Below, in pieces: positions 1 to 8,376 of a stretch of DNA of 64,000 bases. Positions within the stretch are counted from its first letter, which is position 1, and each line of letters starts with the position of its first letter. Below the pieces are notes generated by a model. That model did no database searches. It saw only the letters and a program-made list of their open reading frames with translations, and was not told the DNA's origin. Origin of the DNA: Castellaniella defragrans_A (GTDB lineage: Bacteria > Pseudomonadota > Gammaproteobacteria > Burkholderiales > Burkholderiaceae_B); the NCBI RefSeq assembly GCF_040394755.1, contig NZ_JBEBRQ010000001.1; one strand, written 5' to 3'. A program made the position numbers and the translations under genes.

Positions 1-675
1 AGCCGCGCGCGCCAGGGCATAGCCCATCCGTCCAGAGGAGCGATTGGTGATGACCCGCACGGGGTCGATGGGCTCGCTGGTGGGCCCCGCCGTCAGCAGC
101 ACACGCCGGCCCGCCAGAACCTTGGGCTGGAAATGGGCGATCAACGCATTGAGGATCTGGCTGGGTTCGAGCATACGGCCCGCGCCGGTTTCCCCGCAGG
201 CCTGGTCGCCCTCGCCGGGGCCGAGCAGATGGACGCCATCGGCGCGCAGTTGCGCGGCATTGCGTTGGGTGGCCGGATGGGTCCACATCTCGCGGTTCAT
301 CGCGGGGGCGATCAGCAGCGGCACATCGCCGCGCGCCACGCAGAGCGTCGACAGCAGATCATCGGCAAGCCCGTGGGCGAGTTTTGCCATGAAGTCCGCG
401 CTGGCCGGCACGATCAGGACCGCGTCCGCGCCCCGGGTGAGATTGATGTGCGCCATGCTGTTCGGGATGCGCGCATCCAGCGGGTCGCGGTATACCGGGC
501 GCCCGGAGAGCGCCTGCATGGTCGTCGGCGTGATGAAGTGCGTGGCGGCCTCGGTCATGACCACGTCCACCTGGGCGCCCTGATCCAGGATGCGGCGCAG
601 CAGTTCGGCGGATTTGTAGCAGGCGATGCCGCCTGTCAGGCCCAGTACGATGCGCGTGCCGGCGAGTTCGAGCAT
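1..675 (-). CDS. coaBC: Bifunctional phosphopantothenoylcysteine decarboxylase/phosphopantothenate-cysteine ligase, N-terminal part
   Basis: Two consecutive coenzyme A synthesis steps: CTP-dependent joining of 4'-phosphopantothenate to cysteine, then FMN-dependent decarboxylation. The ATG at 675 gives MLELAGTRIVLGLTGGIACY, the flavin-binding start of the CoaC domain. ASADFMAK, the family PAMN motif (APAMNREMW) and GEGDQACGETGAGRM follow. Near the window edge the CoaB domain begins with LLTAGPTSEPIDPVRVITN. The gene runs off the left edge, so only about 225 residues are seen. It lies 16 bp after lspA and is probably the last visible gene of the ribF-ileS-lspA operon. Identification is firm; completeness cannot be judged. 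Confidence 0.93.
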   Translation of the reverse strand, partial: MLELAGTRIVLGLTGGIACYKSAELLRRILDQGAQVDVVMTEAATHFITPTTMQALSGRPVYRDPLDARIPNSMAHINLTRGADAVLIVPASADFMAKLAHGLADDLLSTLCVARGDVPLLIAPAMNREMWTHPATQRNAAQLRADGVHLLGPGEGDQACGETGAGRMLEPSQILNALIAHFQPKVLAGRRVLLTAGPTSEPIDPVRVITNRSSGRMGYALARAA

Positions 676-691
676 GAGTGTCTCCGGGGGT

Positions 692-1210
692 TCATGGCGC
701 CGCCTTGCGCCGCCGGGAGCGCATGATCTCGTCGAGGATCAGCAGGCCGGCGCCGCAGGTGATGGCGATGTCCGCGATGTTGAAGGCCGGAAAATACCAG
801 CCCCGCCAGTGAAACAGCAGGAAGTCCACGACGTGTCCGTGCATGACGCGATCGAGGGCGTTGCCCAGCGCGCCGCCCAGGATGCAGGCGAGCGATGCGC
901 AGAACAGGCGTTGTCCCGCATGGGTGTAGAGTAGCCGGAGGATGACGATGGCGGCAATCAGCGCGATGCCGGTGAACAGCCAGCGCTGGCCGCCGTCGCC
1001 GTCGGCGAGGAAACTGAAGGCCGCCCCCGTGTTGTAGAGCAGGGTGAGGTCGAATACCGGCAGGACCTCGACCCGTTGGCCATAGACCAGCCAGCCCTCG
1101 ATGGCCGATTTGCTGATCTGGTCGAGGACGATGAGCGCGCCGGCCAGCGCCAGCCAGCCAGCTATCGAGGCCAGGCGCGCCGGGCGGGCCGGATGGGCCT
1201 GATCAGGCAT
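692..1210 (-). CDS. lspA: Lipoprotein signal peptidase (signal peptidase II)
   Basis: Inner-membrane aspartyl protease that removes the signal peptide from diacylglyceryl-modified prolipoproteins. The 172-residue protein has four hydrophobic segments and the two family signatures: GNALDRV (first catalytic Asp) and FNIADI (second catalytic Asp). The early FDLTLLYNTGAAFSFLA stretch is also typical. The ATG at 1210 (MPDQAHPARP) overlaps the 3' end of ileS by 8 bp, which implies translational coupling. The same frame stays open upstream inside ileS, but that extension is not LspA-like. The ileS-lspA order is a common proteobacterial arrangement. Confidence 0.95.
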   Translation of the reverse strand: MPDQAHPARPARLASIAGWLALAGALIVLDQISKSAIEGWLVYGQRVEVLPVFDLTLLYNTGAAFSFLADGDGGQRWLFTGIALIAAIVILRLLYTHAGQRLFCASLACILGGALGNALDRVMHGHVVDFLLFHWRGWYFPAFNIADIAITCGAGLLILDEIMRSRRRKAAP

Positions 1211-4043
1211 GGCTGCGCGGCTCGCCGCCGCCGAACAGGTTGTCGGTACAGCGGCCGCAGAGCTCGGGATGTGCGGCATCGTGACCCACGTCCGGGCGAT
1301 GGTGCCAGCAACGGCCGCACTTGGCGTGCGTCGTCGCGCGCACCGCGATCGCCAGCGGCCCCTGCGCCGGATGGACCTCGGCGCGCGAAACCAGGAACAC
1401 GAAGCGCAGGTCGTCGCCCAGGCTCTCGAGCAGCGCGAGATCCTCGCCCGAAGCCTGGAAGTCGAGCTCGGCTGCGAGCGACGAACCGATCTCGCCGCGC
1501 GCGCGCACGGTTTCGATCTCGCGCATGGCCTCGGCGCGGATTTCACGCAGGCGGGTCCAGCGCGCGGCCAGCGCCGGCGCATCGGCTGGCGCGGGTACCA
1601 GATGGAACAGGCCGGTGAAGATGCTGGGGGTGGCTTTGCGGCCGTGCAGATCGTCCCAGGCCTCCTCGGCGGTGAAGGACAGGATCGGGGCAAGGAGTTT
1701 GAGCAGCGCGTGGGTGACATGGTGCAGCCCGGTTTGCGCCGAGCGGCGGGCGGCGCTGTCGCGGCCCGCGGTGTAGAGCCGGTCCTTGAGGATGTCCAGG
1801 TAGAACGCGCCCAGGTCCTCGGAGCAGAAGATCTGCAGGCGCGAGACGGCGGTGTGGAACTCGTAGCGCTCGAAACTGGCCAGCACCTCGGCCTGCATGG
1901 CTGCGGTCATGTGCAGGGCGTAGCGATCGATTTCGAACAACTCGTCGACCGGCAGCGCGTCCGTGGCCGGATCGAAATCGACCAGATTGCCCAGCAGGAA
2001 CTTGAGGGTGTTGCGGATGCGGCGGTAGCTCTCGACGACGCGGTCCAGGATCTGCTTGCTGATCGAGAGCTCGCCGGAGTAGTCCGTGGCGGCGGTCCAC
2101 AGGCGCAGGATCTCGGCGCCCAGGGTGTCCGAGACCTCTTGGGGATAGATCACGTTGCCTTCGGACTTGCTCATCTTGCGGCCCCGGCCATCGACTACGA
2201 AACCGTGGGTGAGCAGGGCTTTGTAGGGCGGCCGGCCATACAGCATGCAGCCGGTCAGCAGGGACGAGTGGAACCAGCCGCGATGCTGGTCCGAGCCCTC
2301 CAGGTACAGGTCGGCGGGCCAGGTGAGCTCGTCGGCGTGCGAGCCCTTCATCTGGCGGCCCTGGCCGCCCAGGACGGTGGCGTGCGTGGTGCCCGAATCG
2401 AACCACACGTCCAGCGTGTCGCGGTTCTTTTCGTATTGTTCGGCCTCGTCGCCCAGCAGCTCGCGCGGGTCCAGGGACTGCCAGGCCTCGATGCCCTCGC
2501 GCTCGACGCGCTGGGCGATTTGTTCGAGCAATTCGAGGGTGCGCGGGTGCAGTTCGCCCGTTTCCTTGTGGACGAAGAAGGCCATCGGGACGCCCCACTG
2601 GCGCTGGCGCGACAGGGTCCAGTCGGGCCGGTTGGCGATCATGGCGTGCAGGCGCGCGCGTCCCCAGGCGGGGTAGAACGCGGTCGCGTCCACGCCCGCC
2701 AGGGCCAGTTCGCGCAGGCTCGGTCCGCCTTCAGGCTGAAGGTCCATGCCCGCGAACCACTGGCTGGTCGCGCGATAGATGACGGGTGTCTTGTGGCGCC
2801 AGCAGTGCATGTAGCTGTGGGTGTGCGATTCGGTGTGCAGCAGCGCGCCCGCGGCCTGCAAGGCCTCGACGATGCGCGGGTTGGCCTTCCAGATCAGCTC
2901 GCCGCCGAACAGCGGCAGGCTGTCGACGTAGTGGCCGTTGCCCATCACCGGATTGATGATGTCCTGGTCGGTCATGCCGTGCGCCTTGCACGACAGGAAA
3001 TCCTCGACGCCGTAGGCGGGCGACGAGTGCACAACGCCGGTGCCCGAGTCGAGCGTCACGTAGTCCCCCAGGTAGACGGGCGAGAGGCGGCGGTAGCCCG
3101 GATCGGCGTCATGCAGCGGATGGCGGAAGGCCAGGCCCGACAGGCGCGTGCCCGGCGCCGTGGCGATGGTTTCGCCCGCGAGCCCCCAGCGTTGCAGGCA
3201 GGCCTCGGCGAGCTCGGCGGCCACGATCAGCAGCGGGCCGGTGGCGCGGGGCTGCGCCAGCCGCAGCAAGGCATATTCGTGGTCGGGGTGCAGGTTCAGC
3301 GCCTGATTGGCGGGCAGGGTCCAGGGCGTCGTGGTCCAGATGACGATGGCGCCCGCGTCGACCTCGCCCGGCAGGCCGAAGGCCTGCGCGATCGCCGCGC
3401 GGTCGTCGAAGGCGAAGGCGACGTCGACCGAGGGGTCCTGGCGGTCGGCGTACTCGACCTCGGCCTCGGCCAGCGCCGAGCCGCAATCGAAACACCAGTT
3501 CACGGGCTTGAGGCCGCGGAACACATAGCCCTTTTGCATGATCCCCGCCAGCGCGCGCAGCTCGTCGGCCTCATTGCTGTGGTTCATGGTGAGGTAGGGC
3601 CGGTCCCAGTCGGCCAGTACACCCAGGCGCTTGAAGTCCTTGCGCTGGCGCTCGATCTGCTCGGCGGCATAGGCGCGCGCCTTGGACTGGACCTCGGCCA
3701 CCGGCAGGTGCTTGCCGTATTTCTTTTCGATCTGGATCTCGATGGGCATGCCGTGGCAGTCCCAGCCGGGCACATAGTGCGCGTCGAAGCCCGCCAGATC
3801 GCGGCTCTTGACGATGATGTCCTTGAGGATCTTGTTGACCGCGTGGCCGATGTGAATGTCGCCGTTGGCGTAGGGCGGTCCGTCGTGCAGGACGAATTTG
3901 GGCCGCCCCCGGGCCGCCTCGCGGATGGCGGCATAGACTTTGTTTTCCTCCCAGGCCGCGATCCACCCGGGTTCGCGCTTGGCCAGATTGCCCCGCATGG
4001 GGAAGGGGGATTCGGGGAGGTTGAGGGTGTCTCTATAGTCCAT
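1203..4043 (-). CDS. ileS: Isoleucyl-tRNA synthetase
   Basis: Class Ia aminoacyl-tRNA synthetase that charges tRNA-Ile and edits valine. The 946-residue protein has the HIGH-type motif HIGHAVNKIL in the N-terminal Rossmann fold. The editing domain contains WTTTPWTLPAN, and GYVFRGLKPVNWC lies in the insert region. KMSKSEGN is the KMSKS loop. A C-terminal zinc-binding segment has CGRCWHHRPDVG and LCGRC. The chosen ATG at 4043 (MDYRDTLNLPESPFPMRG) matches the usual family start and overlaps the end of ribF by 11 bp. The open frame starts slightly earlier within ribF, but those residues are not conserved. It sits between ribF and lspA in a tightly packed operon. Confidence 0.97.
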   Translation of the reverse strand: MDYRDTLNLPESPFPMRGNLAKREPGWIAAWEENKVYAAIREAARGRPKFVLHDGPPYANGDIHIGHAVNKILKDIIVKSRDLAGFDAHYVPGWDCHGMPIEIQIEKKYGKHLPVAEVQSKARAYAAEQIERQRKDFKRLGVLADWDRPYLTMNHSNEADELRALAGIMQKGYVFRGLKPVNWCFDCGSALAEAEVEYADRQDPSVDVAFAFDDRAAIAQAFGLPGEVDAGAIVIWTTTPWTLPANQALNLHPDHEYALLRLAQPRATGPLLIVAAELAEACLQRWGLAGETIATAPGTRLSGLAFRHPLHDADPGYRRLSPVYLGDYVTLDSGTGVVHSSPAYGVEDFLSCKAHGMTDQDIINPVMGNGHYVDSLPLFGGELIWKANPRIVEALQAAGALLHTESHTHSYMHCWRHKTPVIYRATSQWFAGMDLQPEGGPSLRELALAGVDATAFYPAWGRARLHAMIANRPDWTLSRQRQWGVPMAFFVHKETGELHPRTLELLEQIAQRVEREGIEAWQSLDPRELLGDEAEQYEKNRDTLDVWFDSGTTHATVLGGQGRQMKGSHADELTWPADLYLEGSDQHRGWFHSSLLTGCMLYGRPPYKALLTHGFVVDGRGRKMSKSEGNVIYPQEVSDTLGAEILRLWTAATDYSGELSISKQILDRVVESYRRIRNTLKFLLGNLVDFDPATDALPVDELFEIDRYALHMTAAMQAEVLASFERYEFHTAVSRLQIFCSEDLGAFYLDILKDRLYTAGRDSAARRSAQTGLHHVTHALLKLLAPILSFTAEEAWDDLHGRKATPSIFTGLFHLVPAPADAPALAARWTRLREIRAEAMREIETVRARGEIGSSLAAELDFQASGEDLALLESLGDDLRFVFLVSRAEVHPAQGPLAIAVRATTHAKCGRCWHHRPDVGHDAAHPELCGRCTDNLFGGGEPRSHA

Positions 4044-4998
4044 GGGAGGCGAAATGGTCGCGAGCGCCTTGCACATCCTTTGCGATGGCGGCGGTCAGGG
4101 TGGGTAGATCGGGAAAGGTTTCCTCGTCGCGCAGGAATTTGAGGAATTCGACGCGCACCAGTTTACCGTAGGCGTCCACGCGGCGATCGAGAATGTGCGT
4201 CTCGAGCAGCAGGCATCCATCCGAGGAAATGGTGGGGCGCACGCCCAGGCTGGCGACCCCGCGCAGCGGTTCGGGGGCCAGGCCATGCACGCGCACGACG
4301 TAGATCCCGGAGCGCGCCGCACAGGGCGCCGGGACGCGCAAGTTCATGGTCGGGAATCCCAGGTCGCGGCCGAGCTTGCGGCCGTGGATCACATGGCCGC
4401 TGATCCGGTAGTTGGCGCCCAGCAGCTCGGCGCTGCGTTCGAGATTGCCCACCGCCAGGGCGGTGCGCAGCTCGGTGCTGGAAATCCGCCGACCCTGGCC
4501 GTCGACGACTTCGGCCAGGGTCTGGACTTCGAAGCCGTGGATGTCCCCCATCCGGCGCAGCAGCGAGATGTCGCCGCTGCGCTGGTGGCCGTAGCGGAAA
4601 TCCTCGCCCACCAGCACCCAGCGGGTATTGAGCCCGTCCACCAGCAGGCGGCGGATGAAGTCCTCGGCGCCCATGTCGGCCAGGCGTTGCCGGAAGGGCA
4701 GGATGACGATCTGGCGCATGCCGTGTTCGCTGAGGGCCGCGACCTTGTCGCGCAGCGCGCTGATCTGGGTGGGAATGAGTTCGGGCCGGTGCCCCCGCTG
4801 CGCGAAGAAGGCCCGCGGGTGCGGCGCGAAGGTCATGACACTGGGCGCGAGGCCGAGCCGCGCGGCCTGGTCGCGGACATGGGCCAGGATGGCCTGATGG
4901 CCCCGGTGCACGCCGTCGAAGTTGCCGATGGTCAGGGCGCTGGGCGCCGCCGAGTCGCGCCTGGGCAGGCTGCGATAGAGTCTGGGAGTGGGTTTCAC
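4033..4998 (-). CDS. ribF: Bifunctional riboflavin kinase/FAD synthetase
   Basis: Converts riboflavin to FMN and then FAD. The N-terminal nucleotidyltransferase domain carries ALTIGNFDGVHRGHQ. The C-terminal flavokinase domain carries HGRKLGRDLGFPTMNL and VRVEFLKFLRDEETF. The start is taken as the GTG at 4998 (MKPTPRLYRSLPRR), giving 321 residues, close to the family norm. The frame extends about 75 codons upstream through purN, but those residues are low-complexity and do not look like RibF. There is no convincing Shine-Dalgarno for this GTG, so the exact start is uncertain. It heads the ribF-ileS-lspA-coaBC operon and is divergent from purN across about 30 bp. Confidence 0.94.
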   Translation of the reverse strand: MKPTPRLYRSLPRRDSAAPSALTIGNFDGVHRGHQAILAHVRDQAARLGLAPSVMTFAPHPRAFFAQRGHRPELIPTQISALRDKVAALSEHGMRQIVILPFRQRLADMGAEDFIRRLLVDGLNTRWVLVGEDFRYGHQRSGDISLLRRMGDIHGFEVQTLAEVVDGQGRRISSTELRTALAVGNLERSAELLGANYRISGHVIHGRKLGRDLGFPTMNLRVPAPCAARSGIYVVRVHGLAPEPLRGVASLGVRPTISSDGCLLLETHILDRRVDAYGKLVRVEFLKFLRDEETFPDLPTLTAAIAKDVQGARDHFASHGL

Positions 4999-5029
4999 GG
5001 ACAAGAGTTTACAATTTTGCCTTGATTGT

Positions 5030-5716
5030 ATGTCGGAGGCAGAGACCTTGGCGCAGCAGCCCCCATCCCCCGTGCGTTTTCTCATCCTGATTTCGGGCCG
5101 CGGCTCGAACATGCAGGCCATTGTCCAGGCGATCGCCGCGCGCGGCCTGCCCGCCGAGGTATGCGCGGTGCTGGCCAATCGCGCCGATGCCGCCGGCCTG
5201 GAATGGGCCCGATCCCGGGGCATTCCGGTCGAGGTCCTGTCGCACCGCGCGTTCGACAGCCGCGAGGCTTTCGATCAGGCCCTGGCGCGGCGCATCGACG
5301 CGCTCGCCCCGGATTATGTGCTGCTCGCCGGATTCATGCGCGTGCTGGGCGCGGATCTGGTGCGCCGTTTCGACGGCCGTATCGTCAATATCCATCCTTC
5401 GCTGCTGCCTGCCTTTCCGGGCCTGCATACCCATGCGCAGGCCCTGGCGCAGGGCGTGCAGTGGCACGGATGTACGGTACACTTCGTCACGCCCGTGCTG
5501 GATCACGGGCCGATCATCGCGCAGGGCGCCATTCCCGTGCTGCCCGGCGATACAGCCGATACTTTGGCCGGGCGCCTGTTGGCGCTCGAGCACCATGTCT
5601 ACGCCGAGGTCGTGGCCTGGCTGGCCGGGCGGCGGGTCGCCATCGGCGACGACGGTCTGGTGCGGGTGGATGGCGTCGAACGGCGCGCGTTCACGGCCCA
5701 TGACCTCACACCATAA
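5030..5716 (+). CDS. purN: Phosphoribosylglycinamide formyltransferase
   Basis: Third step of purine synthesis: transfers formyl from 10-formyl-THF to GAR. Visible family features are FLILISGRGSNMQAI near the start, LLAGFMRVL, and the catalytic block IVNIHPSLLPAFPGLHTHAQ with the Asn-His pair, followed by HFVTPVLDHGPII (Asp). With the ATG at 5030 it has 228 residues. That ATG has no ribosome site, whereas a GGAGG at 5035-5039 sits 8 bp before an in-frame TTG at 5048. The TTG (MAQQPPSPVRFLIL, 222 residues) may therefore be the true start. It is divergent from ribF and followed 9 bp later by the RsmB-type gene. Confidence 0.95.
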   Translation: MSEAETLAQQPPSPVRFLILISGRGSNMQAIVQAIAARGLPAEVCAVLANRADAAGLEWARSRGIPVEVLSHRAFDSREAFDQALARRIDALAPDYVLLAGFMRVLGADLVRRFDGRIVNIHPSLLPAFPGLHTHAQALAQGVQWHGCTVHFVTPVLDHGPIIAQGAIPVLPGDTADTLAGRLLALEHHVYAEVVAWLAGRRVAIGDDGLVRVDGVERRAFTAHDLTP

Positions 5717-5725
5717 TGGAATCCC

Positions 5726-7123
5726 ATGACGAGTTCTGATCAGCCGCGCCGTCCGCGGCGCAGCCCCGAGAGCGGCACGGACGCTGCGCGCCGCAGTTCG
5801 CGGGACGGGCGCGGTTCCCGGGGCCGGCCCGATGCACCGGCCCGGCCCTATGTGATGGCGGCGGCGCGCATCGAGCAAGTGCGTCAGGTCCTGGGCGAGG
5901 TTCTGCAGTGGGCGTATCCGGCCGATGCCGTGTTGTCGCACTGGTTCCGCGCCCACCCCAAGGCGGGTGGCCGGGATCGCGGCGAGATCGCCGAGGCGGT
6001 CTTCGATGTCCTGCGGCATCTGCGCCGCTACCGGCAGTTTGCGGAAAGCGGCCAGGGGCCGGCGACGCGGCGCCTGGCCATCCTGGGTCTGGCCTCGGTC
6101 TGGCCGCGCGCAACCCTGGACGAGGGTCTGGACGAACACGAGGGCGCGTGGCTGGACCACGTGCGCGCCATTGATGCGCGCGCGTTGCCGCCCGCCGTGC
6201 GCCTGAGCCTGCCCGACTGGCTGGCCGAACGCCTTGACACTTTCGAGGATGGCGAGGCGCTGTTCGAGGCGCTCAATCATCCGGCGCCCCTGGACCTGCG
6301 GGTCAATCCGTTCAAACTCGAACGCGCCGCGCTGCTCGATGCCTGGAACCAGGGTCCCGAGGCGCGCTGGGCGCCGCAGCCCACGCCGTATTCGCCCTGG
6401 GGTATCCGTATCCAGGGCCGGCCGCCGGTCAATCGCTGGCAGGCCTTCGAGCGCGGCGAGGTCGAGGTGCAGGACGAGGGCAGCCAGTTGCTGGCGGCGC
6501 TGGTCGCGCCCCGGCGTGGCGAGATGGTCATCGATTATTGCGCGGGCGCGGGTGGCAAGACCCTGCTGCTGGGCGCGCTGATGCGCTCGACGGGCCGGTT
6601 GTATGCCTTCGACGTTTCGGCCGCGCGCCTGGCGCGCGCCAAGCCCCGGTTCGCGCGCAGCGGCTTGTCGAACATCGTGCCGGTGGTGATCGCCGAACAC
6701 AAGGATTCCCGGGTGCGCCGTCTTCAGGGCAAGGCGCATCGCGTGCTGGTGGATGCGCCGTGCAGCGGCCTGGGCACCCTGCGGCGCAACCCTGACCTCA
6801 AGTGGCGTCAGCATCCCGAGGTCCTGGAGTCCCTGCGCCAGATCCAGGCGCGCATCCTGCGCGAGGCCGCGACCTGCGTCATGCCGGGCGGGCGGCTGGT
6901 CTATGCGAGCTGCAGTATTCTGCCCGAGGAAAACGAGGACCAGGTGCGAGCCTTCCTCGACGAACATCCCGAATTCTCGTTGCTGGATGCCGGCGGCATC
7001 CTCGCGGACCGCTGCGCGGTGCCGGAGATGGACGGGCCGTTCCTGCGTTTGCGGCCCGACCGTCATGGCACCGATGGTTTCTTTGCCGCTGTGATGCAGC
7101 GTGCCAAACCCGGGCCGGGGTGA
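5726..7123 (+). CDS. RsmB/NOP-family RNA (cytosine-C5) methyltransferase
   Basis: SAM-dependent m5C methyltransferase of the RsmB/NOP2/Sun class, probably acting on 16S rRNA. The 465-residue protein opens with a basic, disordered stretch of about 40 residues and a helical NusB-like region. The Rossmann core follows: VIDYCAGAGGKTLLLGAL (SAM loop), VLVDAPCSGLGTLRRNPDL with one catalytic Cys, and VYASCSILPEENEDQV with the second. The N-terminal region is shorter than in E. coli RsmB and fits the betaproteobacterial relatives, so strict RsmB orthology is not assured and no symbol is given. It lies 9 bp after purN, probably in the same transcript. Confidence 0.88.
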   Translation: MTSSDQPRRPRRSPESGTDAARRSSRDGRGSRGRPDAPARPYVMAAARIEQVRQVLGEVLQWAYPADAVLSHWFRAHPKAGGRDRGEIAEAVFDVLRHLRRYRQFAESGQGPATRRLAILGLASVWPRATLDEGLDEHEGAWLDHVRAIDARALPPAVRLSLPDWLAERLDTFEDGEALFEALNHPAPLDLRVNPFKLERAALLDAWNQGPEARWAPQPTPYSPWGIRIQGRPPVNRWQAFERGEVEVQDEGSQLLAALVAPRRGEMVIDYCAGAGGKTLLLGALMRSTGRLYAFDVSAARLARAKPRFARSGLSNIVPVVIAEHKDSRVRRLQGKAHRVLVDAPCSGLGTLRRNPDLKWRQHPEVLESLRQIQARILREAATCVMPGGRLVYASCSILPEENEDQVRAFLDEHPEFSLLDAGGILADRCAVPEMDGPFLRLRPDRHGTDGFFAAVMQRAKPGPG

Positions 7124-7161
7124 GCTACACTTTTCTCCATGACTTCGATCGACCAGAGGCA

Positions 7162-8376
7162 ATGTCCATCGCCATGAACGAGATTCTCCATTTCCTGCGA
7201 GGCGGCTTGCTGCACTTGAGTGCCTGGGAGCTGGTCGTGGCCGTTCTGGCATTGACGCACGTGACCATCGCGGCCGTGACGATCTTTTTGCATCGCAGTC
7301 AGGCGCATCGGGGCTTGGACCTGCATCCGGCCGTTGCGCATTTCTTTCGTTTCTGGCTGTGGCTGACCACCGGAATGGTGACCAAGGAATGGGTGGCCAT
7401 TCATCGCAAGCACCATGCCAGATGCGAGCGCCAGGGCGATCCGCATTCGCCGGCCGTATTCGGCCTGGCCCGGGTGTTCTTTCGCGGGGCCGAACTCTAT
7501 CGCGCCGAGGCTGCGAATCCCGAAACCTTGGCCCGCTTCGGTCACGGTACCCCCGATGACTGGATCGAGCGCCGCCTGTATACGCGCCACAGCCTGCTCG
7601 GCATCCTGATCATGCTGATCGTCGATCTGGCTCTGTTCGGCGTGATCGGCCTGACGGTGTGGGCGGTCCAGATGGCCTGGATTCCGTTCTGGGCGGCCGG
7701 GGTGGTCAACGGTCTGGGCCATGCCTGGGGCTATCGCAACTATGCCTGCCCGGACGACAGCACCAACGTGTCACCCTGGGGGCTGCTGATCGGCGGCGAG
7801 GAGCTGCACAACAACCATCATGCCTACGGGACTTCAGCCAAGTTCTCGACCCGGTGGTATGAATTCGATCTGGGCTGGCTGTATATCCGCATTCTCCAGG
7901 TCCTTGGTCTGGCGCGGGTCCGGCGGGTCGCCCCGCGTCTGCGTCTGCAACGCGCCGAGGCCGTGCCGATCGAATCCCTGGATGTGGCTCATCTGCAAGG
8001 GATCATCGCTCATCGCTACGAGGTTCTAGCCCGCTACAGCCGGGTTCTGAAAAAAGCACTGGCCCGTGAACTCGCCGGCGCCCGGCGGCACCGGGGGGAA
8101 TGGCGCCTGCTGCGCCGCTGTCGCAAGTCGTTGCTGCGCGAGGACCCGGATCTGCCGCCGGCGCAGCGCGCCGAGATGGATCGCGCCCTGGCCCTGGCGC
8201 CGGCGCTCTCGACCCTGGTGCAGATGCGCCGCGAGCTCACCGCCTTGTGGGAATCCTCCAGCGCCAGCAGCGAACAATTGCTGGCCGACCTGCGCGCCTG
8301 GTGCCAGCGCGCGCAGCAAAGCCAGATCGAGGGTCTCGAACAATTTTCGCTTCGCCTGCGCCGCTACGCCCTATGA
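7162..8376 (+). CDS. Membrane fatty-acid desaturase (acyl-CoA/phospholipid desaturase family)
   Basis: Integral membrane di-iron desaturase that would introduce a double bond into a membrane fatty acyl chain. The three histidine boxes are present: HRSQAH, HRKHH and ELHNNHH, set between hydrophobic segments (ELVVAVLALTHVTIAAVTIF and LLGILIMLIVDLALFGVIGL). The C-terminal ~120 residues, from about position 285, are charged, helical and arginine-rich, and are not part of the usual core. The start may be the ATG at 7162 or the ATG at 7174; neither has an ideally spaced ribosome site. Its TGA overlaps the ATG of uvrD (ATGA), so the two are coupled. Confidence 0.87.
   Translation: MSIAMNEILHFLRGGLLHLSAWELVVAVLALTHVTIAAVTIFLHRSQAHRGLDLHPAVAHFFRFWLWLTTGMVTKEWVAIHRKHHARCERQGDPHSPAVFGLARVFFRGAELYRAEAANPETLARFGHGTPDDWIERRLYTRHSLLGILIMLIVDLALFGVIGLTVWAVQMAWIPFWAAGVVNGLGHAWGYRNYACPDDSTNVSPWGLLIGGEELHNNHHAYGTSAKFSTRWYEFDLGWLYIRILQVLGLARVRRVAPRLRLQRAEAVPIESLDVAHLQGIIAHRYEVLARYSRVLKKALARELAGARRHRGEWRLLRRCRKSLLREDPDLPPAQRAEMDRALALAPALSTLVQMRRELTALWESSSASSEQLLADLRAWCQRAQQSQIEGLEQFSLRLRRYAL

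Noticed and set aside
1209..4142. Very long open frame on the plus strand opposite ileS
   Set aside because: It is an antisense shadow of a high-GC gene; its translation is low-complexity Gln/Gly/Val/Arg sequence without any family motif, while ileS on the other strand is unmistakable.
5009..7252. A 747-codon minus-strand frame opposite purN and the RsmB-type gene
   Set aside because: Antisense shadow caused by codon bias; no domain, and it spans two clear plus-strand genes.
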